Shown here one piece after another: positions 52,392 to 60,162 of a stretch of DNA of 64,000 nt. Below the pieces are notes generated by a model that searched no databases, was not told where the DNA came from, and saw only the letters and a list, made by a program, of their open reading frames with translations. This stretch comes from Actinoplanes oblitus (GTDB lineage: Bacteria > Actinomycetota > Actinomycetes > Mycobacteriales > Micromonosporaceae): NCBI RefSeq assembly GCF_030252345.1, contig NZ_CP126980.1:2681501-2745500 (forward strand), given 5' to 3'. Position 1 is the stretch's first letter, and each line of letters opens with the position of its first letter. The translations under genes and the position numbers were made by a program.

Positions 52392-52685
52392 CCGGTCCGG
52401 TCGCGGTCCGCTGTCGCTCCCGATCCGTTTTCGGTACGCGACCAGCCCCCGCCCCGGGTATCCGCCTGAGGGCCGCCCGTCTTCTCGCGGCGTCCCGCGG
52501 CCCGGCGCCGCCTCCCGTGCCGGACTCGCTTCCTCCGGCCCGCTTTCGCCGGCCTCCGCCTTCGCTTCCTCGCCGTCCCGAGCGTCGGCCGGTCCGCGGG
52601 CCGGTCAGGCCGGGTGACGGGGTGATTAGGTGGGGTTGGGACGGGTACGTGAAGTCTTCGGAAGCTGCACAGGACGGAGGGGACG
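52392..52685. other. Intergenic region with no clear gene
   Basis: This 294-bp stretch separates the rhamnose operon from the holin-superfamily gene. Open frames here have no ribosome site or recognisable product. GGGTAC about 40 bp before the downstream start could be a stress-sigma -10 element, but no convincing -35 partner was found. Confidence 0.5.
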
Positions 52686-53105
52686 ATGGCGCACACGGAC
52701 ACGCCGAGCGAACAGGCGTCTACCGCGGAACTGGTCAGCCGGCTCAGTGAGCAGGTCTCGACACTGGTCCGGGACGAGTTGACGCTCGCCCGCATGGAGA
52801 TGGTGGAGAAAGGCAAACGCGCCGGGAAGGGCGCCGGCATGCTGGGCGCCGCCGGCGTCATCGCGATGTACGGACTCGGTGCCCTTTTCGTCACCGCCGG
52901 GTCCGCGTTGGCGCTGGTCATGCCGGTATGGCTGGCCGCCCTGATCGTGACTGCCGCGCTGTTCCTCACCGCCGGCGTGACAGCGCTGGCGGGCCGGCAG
53001 GAGGTCCACCGGGCGGTGCCGCCGACCCCGGAGGCCGCCATGGAGAGCGGCCGTGAGGACGTCGACGCCTTCATGAACGCGGCCCGCAGCGGGAGGAACC
53101 TGTGA
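52686..53105 (+). CDS. Holin-superfamily III / DUF1469-type membrane protein
   Basis: A 139-residue protein. An amphipathic N-terminal helix (STAELVSRLSEQVSTLVRDE) precedes two adjacent membrane spans (about residues 49-72 and 76-103). This is the layout of the actinobacterial phage-holin-family/DUF1469 proteins, which are chromosomal, often stress-induced, and not phage holins in function. The ATG at 52686 follows a purine-rich GGAGGGGACG. Its stop overlaps the start of the next gene as GTGA, and pairing with a DUF3618 protein is a conserved arrangement. Function: probably envelope stress or osmotic response; not proven. Confidence 0.85.
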   Translation: MAHTDTPSEQASTAELVSRLSEQVSTLVRDELTLARMEMVEKGKRAGKGAGMLGAAGVIAMYGLGALFVTAGSALALVMPVWLAALIVTAALFLTAGVTALAGRQEVHRAVPPTPEAAMESGREDVDAFMNAARSGRNL

Positions 53106-55144
53106 CCGACGACGCCACCAGCGGCGGCAACGCCGGCTCCGGTCGCACCTCGGAAGGCACCACCCGGACCAGCGCTCCGAGCCCCGGCCCGGCCAAGGCC
53201 TCATCGGCCGGCGGCCCGGGCGCGTCGCCGGGCAGCGGCGGGCCGGCCGGCGCTTCCCCGGGCAGCGGTGGCCCGGCCGGGAAGGCCCCGGTCACCACCG
53301 GCCGCGGCACTACCTCGCCGGGTGCCGCCCGGACCGGCAAAACCTCCGCCGGCACCGCCCCGAAGAACAACCCCAGCCCGAGGCCGACCCCGTCCCAGGC
53401 GCCGAAGCCGGAGCCGTCCCAGGCCGCCACCCCTGCCGGGTCGCCGCAGGCAGCGACCCCGAAGCCGGGCCCGCCGCGGGCGACCGCTCCGAAGCCGGGC
53501 CCGCCGGAGGCGACCATTCCCAAGCCCGGCCCGCCGGAGGCGACCATTCCCAAGCCCGGCCCGCCGCAGGCAGCGACCCCGAAGCCCGGGCCGCCGCAGG
53601 CGACCACCCCCAAGCCGGGGCCGCCCCAGACCGGCGGTCCCAAGCCGTCCGCCGCAGAAGTTCACGCTCCGAAGCCCGGGCCGTCGCCCGCGGATGCCCG
53701 CAAGCCCGCTCCACATCCTCCGGTGGCGGAGGCGAAGCCCGCGCCTTCACCGCATCCTCCGGTGGCGGAGGCGAAGCCCGCGCCTTCACCGCATCCGCCG
53801 ACTGCGGCCACGTCTGCCAAGTCGGTGCCGTCGAGTAGCGCGAAGCCCGCGCCCTCACCGCATCCGCCGGTTCCGGCCGCGTCCCCCAAACCGGAGGCGT
53901 CGAGTGCGGCGGGAAAGCCCGGGTCGCCGGGTGCCGCGGGCAAGCAGGGCCCGGCCGGCGGGCAGAACGGGCCGAAGGCGACAGCCGCGAATCCGGGATC
54001 GGCTTCCGCGAAGACGGAGCCGCCCGGTCCGGTCAAGATCCCCGCGTCCGTCGAGGCTGCCGCCGAGAAGGCCGAGACGGTGACGTCGGTCCCGGCGCGA
54101 GCCGCGACGGAGCCGGTCGGCGGGAAGGCGAGGACGGAATCGCCGGACCGTTCGCACGGCGTCGGCGCCAAGCCGGGGCGGCCGGATGTGGGGGAGCCGT
54201 TGAAGCCGGATGCGCCGGTTGCGGGGCAATCGATGAAGCCGGAGACGCCGAAGGGGAGTTCGTCCATGTCTGTTCAGTCGAAGCCGGAGACCACCGGCCC
54301 GGGCTCGCATCAGCCGCGTGACCCCGAGGAGTTGCGTGAGGAGATCGAGCGAACCCGTGCCGAGATGGGGGAGACCGTAGAGGCGCTGGTCGCCAAGGCC
54401 GACCTCCCCGCCCGGGTGAAGCATTCCGCAGCGGAGAAGACCGCGCAGCTCAAGGATTCCGCCGCCGGTCTCAAGGACACGGCTGCCGCTCTCAAGGACA
54501 CGGCTGCCGAAAAGGCCACCGGTTTCAAGGACGTGGCTGCCGAGAAGGCCGGCGGCCTCAAGGACGCGGCCGCCGACAAGACGGCCCAGCTCAAAGACGT
54601 GGCTGCCGAGAAGGCGGCCGGTTTCAAGGATGCTGCCGAGAAGGCGGCCGGGTTCAAGGATGCGGCTGCGGACAAGGCGGCCGGGCTCAAGGATGCGGCT
54701 GCCGACAAGGCAGCGGGGTTGACGGACGCGGCTGCCGGGAAGACCGCGGCGCTGAAGGAAGCGGTCGGTGACAAAGCCGCCGCGATGAAGGGCACGGACG
54801 CGGACCGGAAGACCTCGCCGGGCGCCGCGGACGGCCGTGCGGCAGGCCTGCGGGAGACGGCCACGGACAAGATGGCAGGTCTCAAGGAGACAACGGCGGC
54901 CATGGGAGCGCACGCCAGGGAGGCGATGACCCCGAGCGGCACCGGTACCGGGCACATCACCGAGGCGACCGCGCAGGCCGGGACCCGGATGGCCACGTCG
55001 GCCGCGGATGCCGCCGAACGCGCCACGGCCGCGTTCGGTTCGGCGCGACGCCGATTCGCCGCGCACCCGAAGGAGTACGCCATGCTCGGCGCCGCTCTGG
55101 CCGCCGCCGGAGCGGCCGTAGCCCTGATCCGCCGCTCCCGCTGA
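53102..55144 (+). CDS. DUF3618 membrane protein with Pro-rich and LEA-like repeat regions
   Basis: A 680-residue protein starting at the GTG at 53102, translationally coupled to the holin-type gene. Residues 1-90 are Gly/Ser/Thr-rich; about 95-300 carry Pro-rich repeats of the form PKPGPPQAT, coded by tandem 30-33-bp DNA repeats (53450-53640) and a 45-bp repeat (about 53716-53805). The DUF3618 motif DPEELREEIERTRAEMGETV lies near 404-424. About 440-610 are 11-residue repeats (KAAGLKDAAAD type) resembling group 3 LEA proteins. A single membrane span is at the C-terminus. Typical DUF3618 proteins are 100-250 residues, so this is a large expansion. Possibly a wall-spanning or desiccation-protective protein. 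Confidence 0.82.
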   Translation: MTDDATSGGNAGSGRTSEGTTRTSAPSPGPAKASSAGGPGASPGSGGPAGASPGSGGPAGKAPVTTGRGTTSPGAARTGKTSAGTAPKNNPSPRPTPSQAPKPEPSQAATPAGSPQAATPKPGPPRATAPKPGPPEATIPKPGPPEATIPKPGPPQAATPKPGPPQATTPKPGPPQTGGPKPSAAEVHAPKPGPSPADARKPAPHPPVAEAKPAPSPHPPVAEAKPAPSPHPPTAATSAKSVPSSSAKPAPSPHPPVPAASPKPEASSAAGKPGSPGAAGKQGPAGGQNGPKATAANPGSASAKTEPPGPVKIPASVEAAAEKAETVTSVPARAATEPVGGKARTESPDRSHGVGAKPGRPDVGEPLKPDAPVAGQSMKPETPKGSSSMSVQSKPETTGPGSHQPRDPEELREEIERTRAEMGETVEALVAKADLPARVKHSAAEKTAQLKDSAAGLKDTAAALKDTAAEKATGFKDVAAEKAGGLKDAAADKTAQLKDVAAEKAAGFKDAAEKAAGFKDAAADKAAGLKDAAADKAAGLTDAAAGKTAALKEAVGDKAAAMKGTDADRKTSPGAADGRAAGLRETATDKMAGLKETTAAMGAHAREAMTPSGTGTGHITEATAQAGTRMATSAADAAERATAAFGSARRRFAAHPKEYAMLGAALAAAGAAVALIRRSR

Positions 55145-55174
55145 CCTACGCCACCGGCCTTCTCGGCCGCCCTA

Positions 55175-55283
55175 GGTGTCGCTGTCAGTGAGATGGCGGG
55201 GCGGTCGGGAGGGTCAGGCCGCGCTGGGTGTTGCTGGGCGTGAGATGGCGGTGCTCCGGGGCGGCCGGAGGGTCAGGCCGCGC
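55175..55283. repeat. Imperfect duplication at the 3' end of the IMPase gene
   Basis: Bases 55175-55224 and 55227-55283 are imperfect direct copies, both containing GTGAGATGGCGG and AGGGTCAGGCCGCGC; the second is longer by about 7 bp. The second copy includes the stop codon and last codons of the inositol-monophosphatase family gene. It resembles the 3'-end duplication at cbiM. Confidence 0.6.
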
Positions 55284-56040
55284 GGATCAGGGTGAGCAGC
55301 GCGGCGTGGGTGTCGGCGTCGGCCGCGGCCAGCAAGCCGGCTCCGGACCGCCAGGGGGCGCCGTCGGTCCCGGTGACCACGCATCCCGCGGCCTCACAGA
55401 TCGCGATCCCGGCGGCGAAGTGCACGCTGTCCCGGACATCGCCGTATGTCAGGTAGGCCGCCCGGCGCCCGTCCGCGACCCAGAGCAGCGCGAGGGTGGT
55501 CGACATGACCCGGGGGCGGAAACGCTCCCGGAAGCCCGGCACGGCGATCACCCGGGCCGGCTCGACGGGGAACGGCGGGTCCAGGTTGATGTCGACCAGC
55601 GCCGAGCCGGGGGCCGGGACCAGCGGCGCGTCGGTGCCGTCCGGGCGGCGGACCCGCGCGACCGTGCCGTCCGTCCAGTACGTCTCGCCGGTGAACGGAT
55701 CGGCGGAAGCGGCCGCCGTCACCCGGTCACCGTCCCGCAGGGCGACGTTGGCCGCGACGAGCGGGGTGCGTACCGCGTAGTTCAGCGTGCCGCAGAGCGG
55801 ATCGACCAGCCAGCGCCGCCGGGCGTCGGCCGGCCCGGAGGCGCCGGTCTCCTCGCCGGTGATCGCGTCGTCCGGGCAGGCGCCGCGCAGCACGTCGTGA
55901 ACGGCCCGCTCGGCGGCGAGATCCGCGCTGGTGGCGAAGTCGCCGCCGCCCTTGTCGACCCGGTCCAGGGCGTGCCCGTAATGGTTCCGGATGACGTCGG
56001 CGGCGGCCAGCGCGGCAGCGATGGCGGTCTCATGATCCAT
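55273..56040 (-). CDS. Inositol monophosphatase family protein (atypical metal motif)
   Basis: A 255-residue member of the inositol monophosphatase/HisN/CysQ family. The first metal motif is GEETG (about 62-66). The second reads WLVDPLCGTLNYA (about 78-90) where active enzymes have DPxDGT, so a metal-binding Asp is replaced by Cys. The third motif near the C-terminus reads GDVRDSVHFAAG, also divergent from WDxAAG. The enzyme may use a different metal geometry or be inactive. The ATG at 56040 is divergent from the Ser/Thr kinase gene. The substrate is unknown. Confidence 0.82.
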   Translation of the reverse strand: MDHETAIAAALAAADVIRNHYGHALDRVDKGGGDFATSADLAAERAVHDVLRGACPDDAITGEETGASGPADARRRWLVDPLCGTLNYAVRTPLVAANVALRDGDRVTAAASADPFTGETYWTDGTVARVRRPDGTDAPLVPAPGSALVDINLDPPFPVEPARVIAVPGFRERFRPRVMSTTLALLWVADGRRAAYLTYGDVRDSVHFAAGIAICEAAGCVVTGTDGAPWRSGAGLLAAADADTHAALLTLIRAA

Positions 56041-56119
56041 GAATCGGACCGTAGTGCAGGCGTGCGAGGATGATCCGGCGCCGCCTCCCTCCGGCGCAGG
56101 ACGGCAGGCTCGGTCACCG

Positions 56120-58126
56120 ATGAACCCCCCGGCAGATCCCGCGCGCCCGGCCCCGGACGCCGAGGCCGACGCCGGTGCGACCCCGGAAGCCGCCGGACCG
56201 AAGGCTCCACCATCGAGTGCGACCGCCACAAAAGCCCCGGAAGAGATCGCGGCAGGTGAGGAAGCCCCGGGCGAACCGGCTGCGGATCTGACGGCGGTGG
56301 GCGCGCAAACCCCGGGCGAACCGGCTGCGGATCTGACGGCGGTGGGCGCGGAAGCCTCGGAAGAGCCGGTCGAGGGGCCGAAGGCGGCGACCGGCGAAGC
56401 GGCCCGGAAAAGCGCTGACGACAGCGAGGCAGCCGCACCGGACAAGGCCCCCGCCGGCGCCGTGGTAAACACCGCTTCTCCGGGTATATCGAAGGGCATG
56501 CCGGACACCCCCACCCTGCTCGCCGGCCGCTACCGGCTCGGTGACGAGCTGGGCCGCGGTGGCATGGGCCAGGTCTGGCTGGCACACGACGAGATCCTCG
56601 AGCGCGAGGTCGCCATCAAGCAGATCGACCTGCCCGAGGAGCTGGCCGGCGGAGACGCCGCGGTCCGGCGGACGCTGCGCGAGGCCCGCGCCGCGGCCCG
56701 GCTCAGCCACCCCAACGTGGTGCAGGTGTACGACGTCCTCTCCCTGGACGACCGCACCTGGATCGTGATGGAGTACGTCCCGTCCCGCTCGCTGCGCCAG
56801 GTGATCACCGACGACGGCCCGCTCGACGTGTACCGGACCGCCCGGATCGGCCTGGACCTGCTGGCCGCGCTGCGGGCCGCGCACCGGGCCGGCGTCCAGC
56901 ACCGCGACGTGAAACCGGCGAACGTGCTGCTCGCCGACGACGGCCGGGTGCTGCTCACCGACTTCGGCATCGCCGCGCTCGACGACGACAGCCTGACCAG
57001 CAAGTCGGACGTGCTGCTCGGCTCGCCGCTCTACATGGCCCCGGAGCGTGCCCGGTTCGGGATCGGCGGCCCACCCGCCGACCTGTGGGGGCTGGGCGCG
57101 ACCCTGTACGCCGCGCTGGAGGGGCACTCGCCGTTCGAGCGCTCGTCGACGATGGCCACGCTGTCCGCGCTCGCCACCGAGGAGCCGGCGCCGGCCCAGC
57201 ACGCCGGTCCGCTCGCGCCGTTGCTGGCCGGACTGCTGCGCAAGGACCCGGCCGAGCGGATGGTCGCCGAGGAGGCCGAGCAGCTGCTGCGCGAGGCGGT
57301 CGCGGCGACGGAGGGGACCGCGTCCGTGCCGGTGGGCCCGGTGATCCCGAAGCCACGGGTGCCGGCGGACGACGTGGCGGCTCCGGCCGTACCGGAAGCC
57401 GTACCGGAAAAGGTCCTGCCGAAGCACAACCGGAAGCTGATCGCTCTCGTCGCGGCCGCCGTGGTTCTGATCGCCGGTCTGGCGATCTTCCTGGCGAACC
57501 TGCCGTCATCGTCGTCGTCGACGACCGCCGGCGATCCGCCGGCGACGGCCCGGCCGACCGAGGCGACGACCGCGACGGCGGCGCCGAGCACTGCCGCGAC
57601 CGGCGCGGCGCCGAGTGCGGCGCCGAGCACGGCCGTCAGCGTGACCCCGAGTAAGACCCAGGGAAGCGGCCGGCCGGCGCTGCCCGCCGGGTGGCAGGTC
57701 TGGAATGACGAGACAGGCTTTTCGGTGTACGTCCCCAAGGGCTGGACGTCGTCGAAGAAGCCGGGTGCCACCATGCGGTATTTCCGGGATGGTCACGGGC
57801 ATGTCCTCGGCATCGACCAGACCGATCAGCCGAAATCGAACCCGGTGGCGGACTGGCGATCGCAGCGGGACGTCCGGCTCCGGGGCGGCGATTTCCCGGG
57901 CTACAAGGAAATCAAAATCGCTCCGGTCGCGTATTTCAAGAAGGCCGCGGACTGGGAGTTCACGTTCGACAAGGGCGGCGCCCAGCACGTGAACAACCGC
58001 GGCGTGGTGACGTCGGCCCACCAGGCTTACGGCTTCTGGTTCCAGACGCCGGCCGCTGACTGGAGCACATACCGCAAGGACGTGCTGGACGTGGTCTTCG
58101 CCAGTTTCGTCCCGGTCAAGGACTGA
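56120..58126 (+). CDS. Receptor-type Ser/Thr protein kinase (PknB family)
   Basis: A transmembrane Hanks-type kinase, 668 residues from the ATG at 56120. Other in-frame starts are 56039 (touching the divergent gene) and 56498 (MPDTPTLLAGRYRLG, the conserved kinase start, preceded by a GGGTATAT stretch). The N-terminal 126 residues are Ala/Pro/Glu-rich, with a 41-bp perfect direct repeat (56265-56305, 56310-56350, 15-codon period) and lower GC at third positions. The kinase domain has GRGGMGQVW, VAIK, HRDVKPANVLL, DFG and APE. One membrane span (LIALVAAAVVLIAGLAIFLA) leads through a Ser/Thr linker to a 140-residue extracytoplasmic domain with no PASTA repeats and no family I recognise. Confidence 0.88.
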   Translation: MNPPADPARPAPDAEADAGATPEAAGPKAPPSSATATKAPEEIAAGEEAPGEPAADLTAVGAQTPGEPAADLTAVGAEASEEPVEGPKAATGEAARKSADDSEAAAPDKAPAGAVVNTASPGISKGMPDTPTLLAGRYRLGDELGRGGMGQVWLAHDEILEREVAIKQIDLPEELAGGDAAVRRTLREARAAARLSHPNVVQVYDVLSLDDRTWIVMEYVPSRSLRQVITDDGPLDVYRTARIGLDLLAALRAAHRAGVQHRDVKPANVLLADDGRVLLTDFGIAALDDDSLTSKSDVLLGSPLYMAPERARFGIGGPPADLWGLGATLYAALEGHSPFERSSTMATLSALATEEPAPAQHAGPLAPLLAGLLRKDPAERMVAEEAEQLLREAVAATEGTASVPVGPVIPKPRVPADDVAAPAVPEAVPEKVLPKHNRKLIALVAAAVVLIAGLAIFLANLPSSSSSTTAGDPPATARPTEATTATAAPSTAATGAAPSAAPSTAVSVTPSKTQGSGRPALPAGWQVWNDETGFSVYVPKGWTSSKKPGATMRYFRDGHGHVLGIDQTDQPKSNPVADWRSQRDVRLRGGDFPGYKEIKIAPVAYFKKAADWEFTFDKGGAQHVNNRGVVTSAHQAYGFWFQTPAADWSTYRKDVLDVVFASFVPVKD

Positions 58127-58717
58127 TTAGAAGTCGAGCAGGTCGTCGGTGCTGATCGAAAGCGGGAACGGCAGCTCCGAGGTCAGCGTCTCGCCCTGTT
58201 TCGCCGTGGCGTGCTCGACGTAGCCCTTGTCCACCAGCCGGAAGAGGCGCACCGTCACTGATTCGTAGTCGAGAAAGTCGGGCTCGACGAGCAAGTACCA
58301 CGGAATGTGGGCTTCAGCGTAGAACGACCTTTTCTGCAGGCGATCGGTGGCCGCGTTGCTCGGCGAGGTGATTTCGCAAACCAGCAGCACATCGGTGGCT
58401 TCGCCGACTGTGGCGACCCTGGGGCCGCCGCCGACGACGATGTCGGGGATGACGATCCGCCCTGGGGCCAGTCGAAGGTTGATGGTCGGCAATGCCCGCA
58501 GGCCGGCGTCGCGGGCGGGCCGGTGGAGGCGAAAGATGAGTTGGTTGGAGATGGCCTGGTGCGGGACGTTCGGTGCCGGGCTCACCCAGAGGCTCCCGTC
58601 GATCAGCTCGATGCGACTGTGCGTTTCGCCGAGCGCGAGGTATTCCTCCTCGGACCACGGCTCCATGCGATCGGCGAAGGCGTCCCGACTCATGGGCAAA
58701 GTCTCGCATGCGCTCAT
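58127..58717 (-). CDS. Uma2-family (DUF820) putative endonuclease
   Basis: A 196-residue protein of the Uma2 family, a PD-(D/E)xK nuclease fold common in actinomycetes and cyanobacteria. Family marks: RIELIDGSLWVSPAPNVPHQ near the N-terminus, VIPDIVV, VCEITSPSNAATDRLQKRSF and HIPWYLLVEP. The Asp/Glu residues of these strands would form the metal site. Its biological role is undecided in the family; it is not by itself evidence for a mobile element. The stop codon abuts the stop of the kinase gene with no gap. Start ATG at 58717, with 58693 as an alternative. Confidence 0.85.
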   Translation of the reverse strand: MSACETLPMSRDAFADRMEPWSEEEYLALGETHSRIELIDGSLWVSPAPNVPHQAISNQLIFRLHRPARDAGLRALPTINLRLAPGRIVIPDIVVGGGPRVATVGEATDVLLVCEITSPSNAATDRLQKRSFYAEAHIPWYLLVEPDFLDYESVTVRLFRLVDKGYVEHATAKQGETLTSELPFPLSISTDDLLDF

Positions 58718-58774
58718 GCCGAAATCATCGCACGCCTAGTTGTCGCGGAGCAAGATGTCATCCGTCAGGGTGGT

Positions 58775-60103
58775 TCAGCGGGGAATCGCCGGTGCCAAGG
58801 TGTGCGCGGCCCGCGCGAGGTGGGTGGCGACCTCGGCGTGGTCGGCGGTGACCAGCCCGACGGTCACCCGCAGGTGCGGGGTGCCGGAGCCGACGGTGAA
58901 GGCGGTGCCGGCCGCGGCGCCGATGCCGGCGCTGGCCAGGCTCAGCAAGGCGGCCTGCTCGTCGGCGACCGGCAGCCAGATGTTGATCCCCTCGCCGTCC
59001 GGCAGGTCGACGCCGGCCGACCGCAGGCCGTCGCTGATCAGCCGGCGGCGGCGCGCGTACTCGTCCCGGGCGGCCCGCACCGCGGCCACCGACGCCGGGT
59101 CGGTGAGCAGCGAGAACAGCAGTCGCTGCAGCAGCCGGCTGGTCCACCCCTGGCCCAGCAGCCGCCGCTCCAGGATCGGGTCGAGCACTGTCGCCGGGCC
59201 GCTCACCGCGGCCAGCCGCAGGTCCGGCCCGTGCGACTTGGAGAAGCTGCGCACGTGCACCACCTGCCGGGGCAGGTAGTAGCCCACCGAACAGGCCTCG
59301 CCGAAGGCCAGGTCGCCCGCGGAGTCGTCCTCCACCACGTACACCTCGGGGTGCTCCGCGAGCACGGCGGCCAGGGCCGCGGCCCGCGACGGTGACCACG
59401 ACGCACCCGTCGGGTTCAGTGCCCGCGGCTGGAGGAAGACGGCGGCGGGGCGCCTGGTCAGCGCGGCCGCCAGCTGCTCGGGGAGCATGCCGGCGGCGTC
59501 GGTGCCCACCCCGGCCACCGGCACGCCCAGCACCTCGAGCAGGTCCAGCAGCGGCGGGAAGCACGGGTTCTCCACCACCGCCAGGTCACCGAGCCGCAGC
59601 AGCGCCGTCGCCACCTGGTCGATGGCGTCCATCGCCCCGTCGAAGACCGCCAGTCGCTCCGCCGGGTACGGCCACCGCTCCCGCAGCAGCGCCGCGAGCG
59701 AGGGCAGCACCGGCTCGTCGAGGTAACTGGTCGGCGTGGGGGAGAGCCCGTGCAGCGCCGGGATCGGCGGCAGCAGCGCCGGGTCGGGCACCCCGGTGGA
59801 CAGGTCGAGCCCGAATCCGCTGGTCCGGCGCAGCGCCGCCCGGTAGCGCCCGGGCCCGCCGCCGCGCGGGGTGGCGACGACAGTGCCGCGGCGTCCGTCC
59901 GTCCGGATGGTGCCGGCCCGGCGCAGCAGCTGCCAGGCTGCGTTGACCGTGCTGGGCGACAGGCGCAGCTCGGTGGCGACCGTGCGGACCGGCGGCAGCT
60001 TGGCGCCGGCCTCGATGGCGCCCTCGCCGATCGCCCGGCTGACCGCCTCGGCCAAGCCGCGGGCGCTGGGGTCGCTCAGTCGCGTCACTATCGCCTCGAA
60101 CAT
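58775..60103 (-). CDS. MocR-type regulator (GntR HTH fused to aminotransferase domain)
   Basis: A 442-residue fusion. The GntR winged helix (about 15-75) shows LPPVRTVATELRLSPSTVN; after a linker the type I aminotransferase domain holds the PLP lysine in SFSKSHGPDLR, with the preceding VEDDSAGDLAF and FLQPRALNPTGASW. MocR regulators use PLP and an amino compound as effector; examples are GabR and PdxR. It is divergent from mmsA with 59 bp between the starts, so it very probably controls the aminotransferase/dehydrogenase operon in response to an amino acid such as beta-alanine or GABA. Length and domain order are normal. Confidence 0.9.
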   Translation of the reverse strand: MFEAIVTRLSDPSARGLAEAVSRAIGEGAIEAGAKLPPVRTVATELRLSPSTVNAAWQLLRRAGTIRTDGRRGTVVATPRGGGPGRYRAALRRTSGFGLDLSTGVPDPALLPPIPALHGLSPTPTSYLDEPVLPSLAALLRERWPYPAERLAVFDGAMDAIDQVATALLRLGDLAVVENPCFPPLLDLLEVLGVPVAGVGTDAAGMLPEQLAAALTRRPAAVFLQPRALNPTGASWSPSRAAALAAVLAEHPEVYVVEDDSAGDLAFGEACSVGYYLPRQVVHVRSFSKSHGPDLRLAAVSGPATVLDPILERRLLGQGWTSRLLQRLLFSLLTDPASVAAVRAARDEYARRRRLISDGLRSAGVDLPDGEGINIWLPVADEQAALLSLASAGIGAAAGTAFTVGSGTPHLRVTVGLVTADHAEVATHLARAAHTLAPAIPR

Positions 60104-60127
60104 TTTTGTTACAGTACATTTCCTCCA

Positions 60128-60154
60128 TTGTTCGGTCCATGGTCGTCACATAAT
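60128..60154 (+). promoter_or_regulatory. Promoter of the mmsA operon, probably leaderless
   Basis: CATAAT at 60149-60154 is a good -10 element, and TTGTTC at 60128-60133 a possible -35 (15-bp spacer). Transcription would start at about 60161-60163, the mmsA ATG itself, and no ribosome site precedes that ATG. The AT-rich TGTTACAGTACATT (60108-60121) next to the MocR start may hold the regulator's binding site. Confidence 0.55.
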
Positions 60155-60162
60155 CTCGGCGC

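Noticed and set aside
52686..53105. Prophage holin
   Set aside because: The protein belongs to the chromosomal DUF1469/holin-superfamily type, and there are no lysin, tail, capsid or integrase genes nearby.
58127..58717. Uma2 protein as a sign of a mobile element
   Set aside because: Uma2 genes are common in actinomycete chromosomes; no transposase, inverted ends or target duplication is seen.
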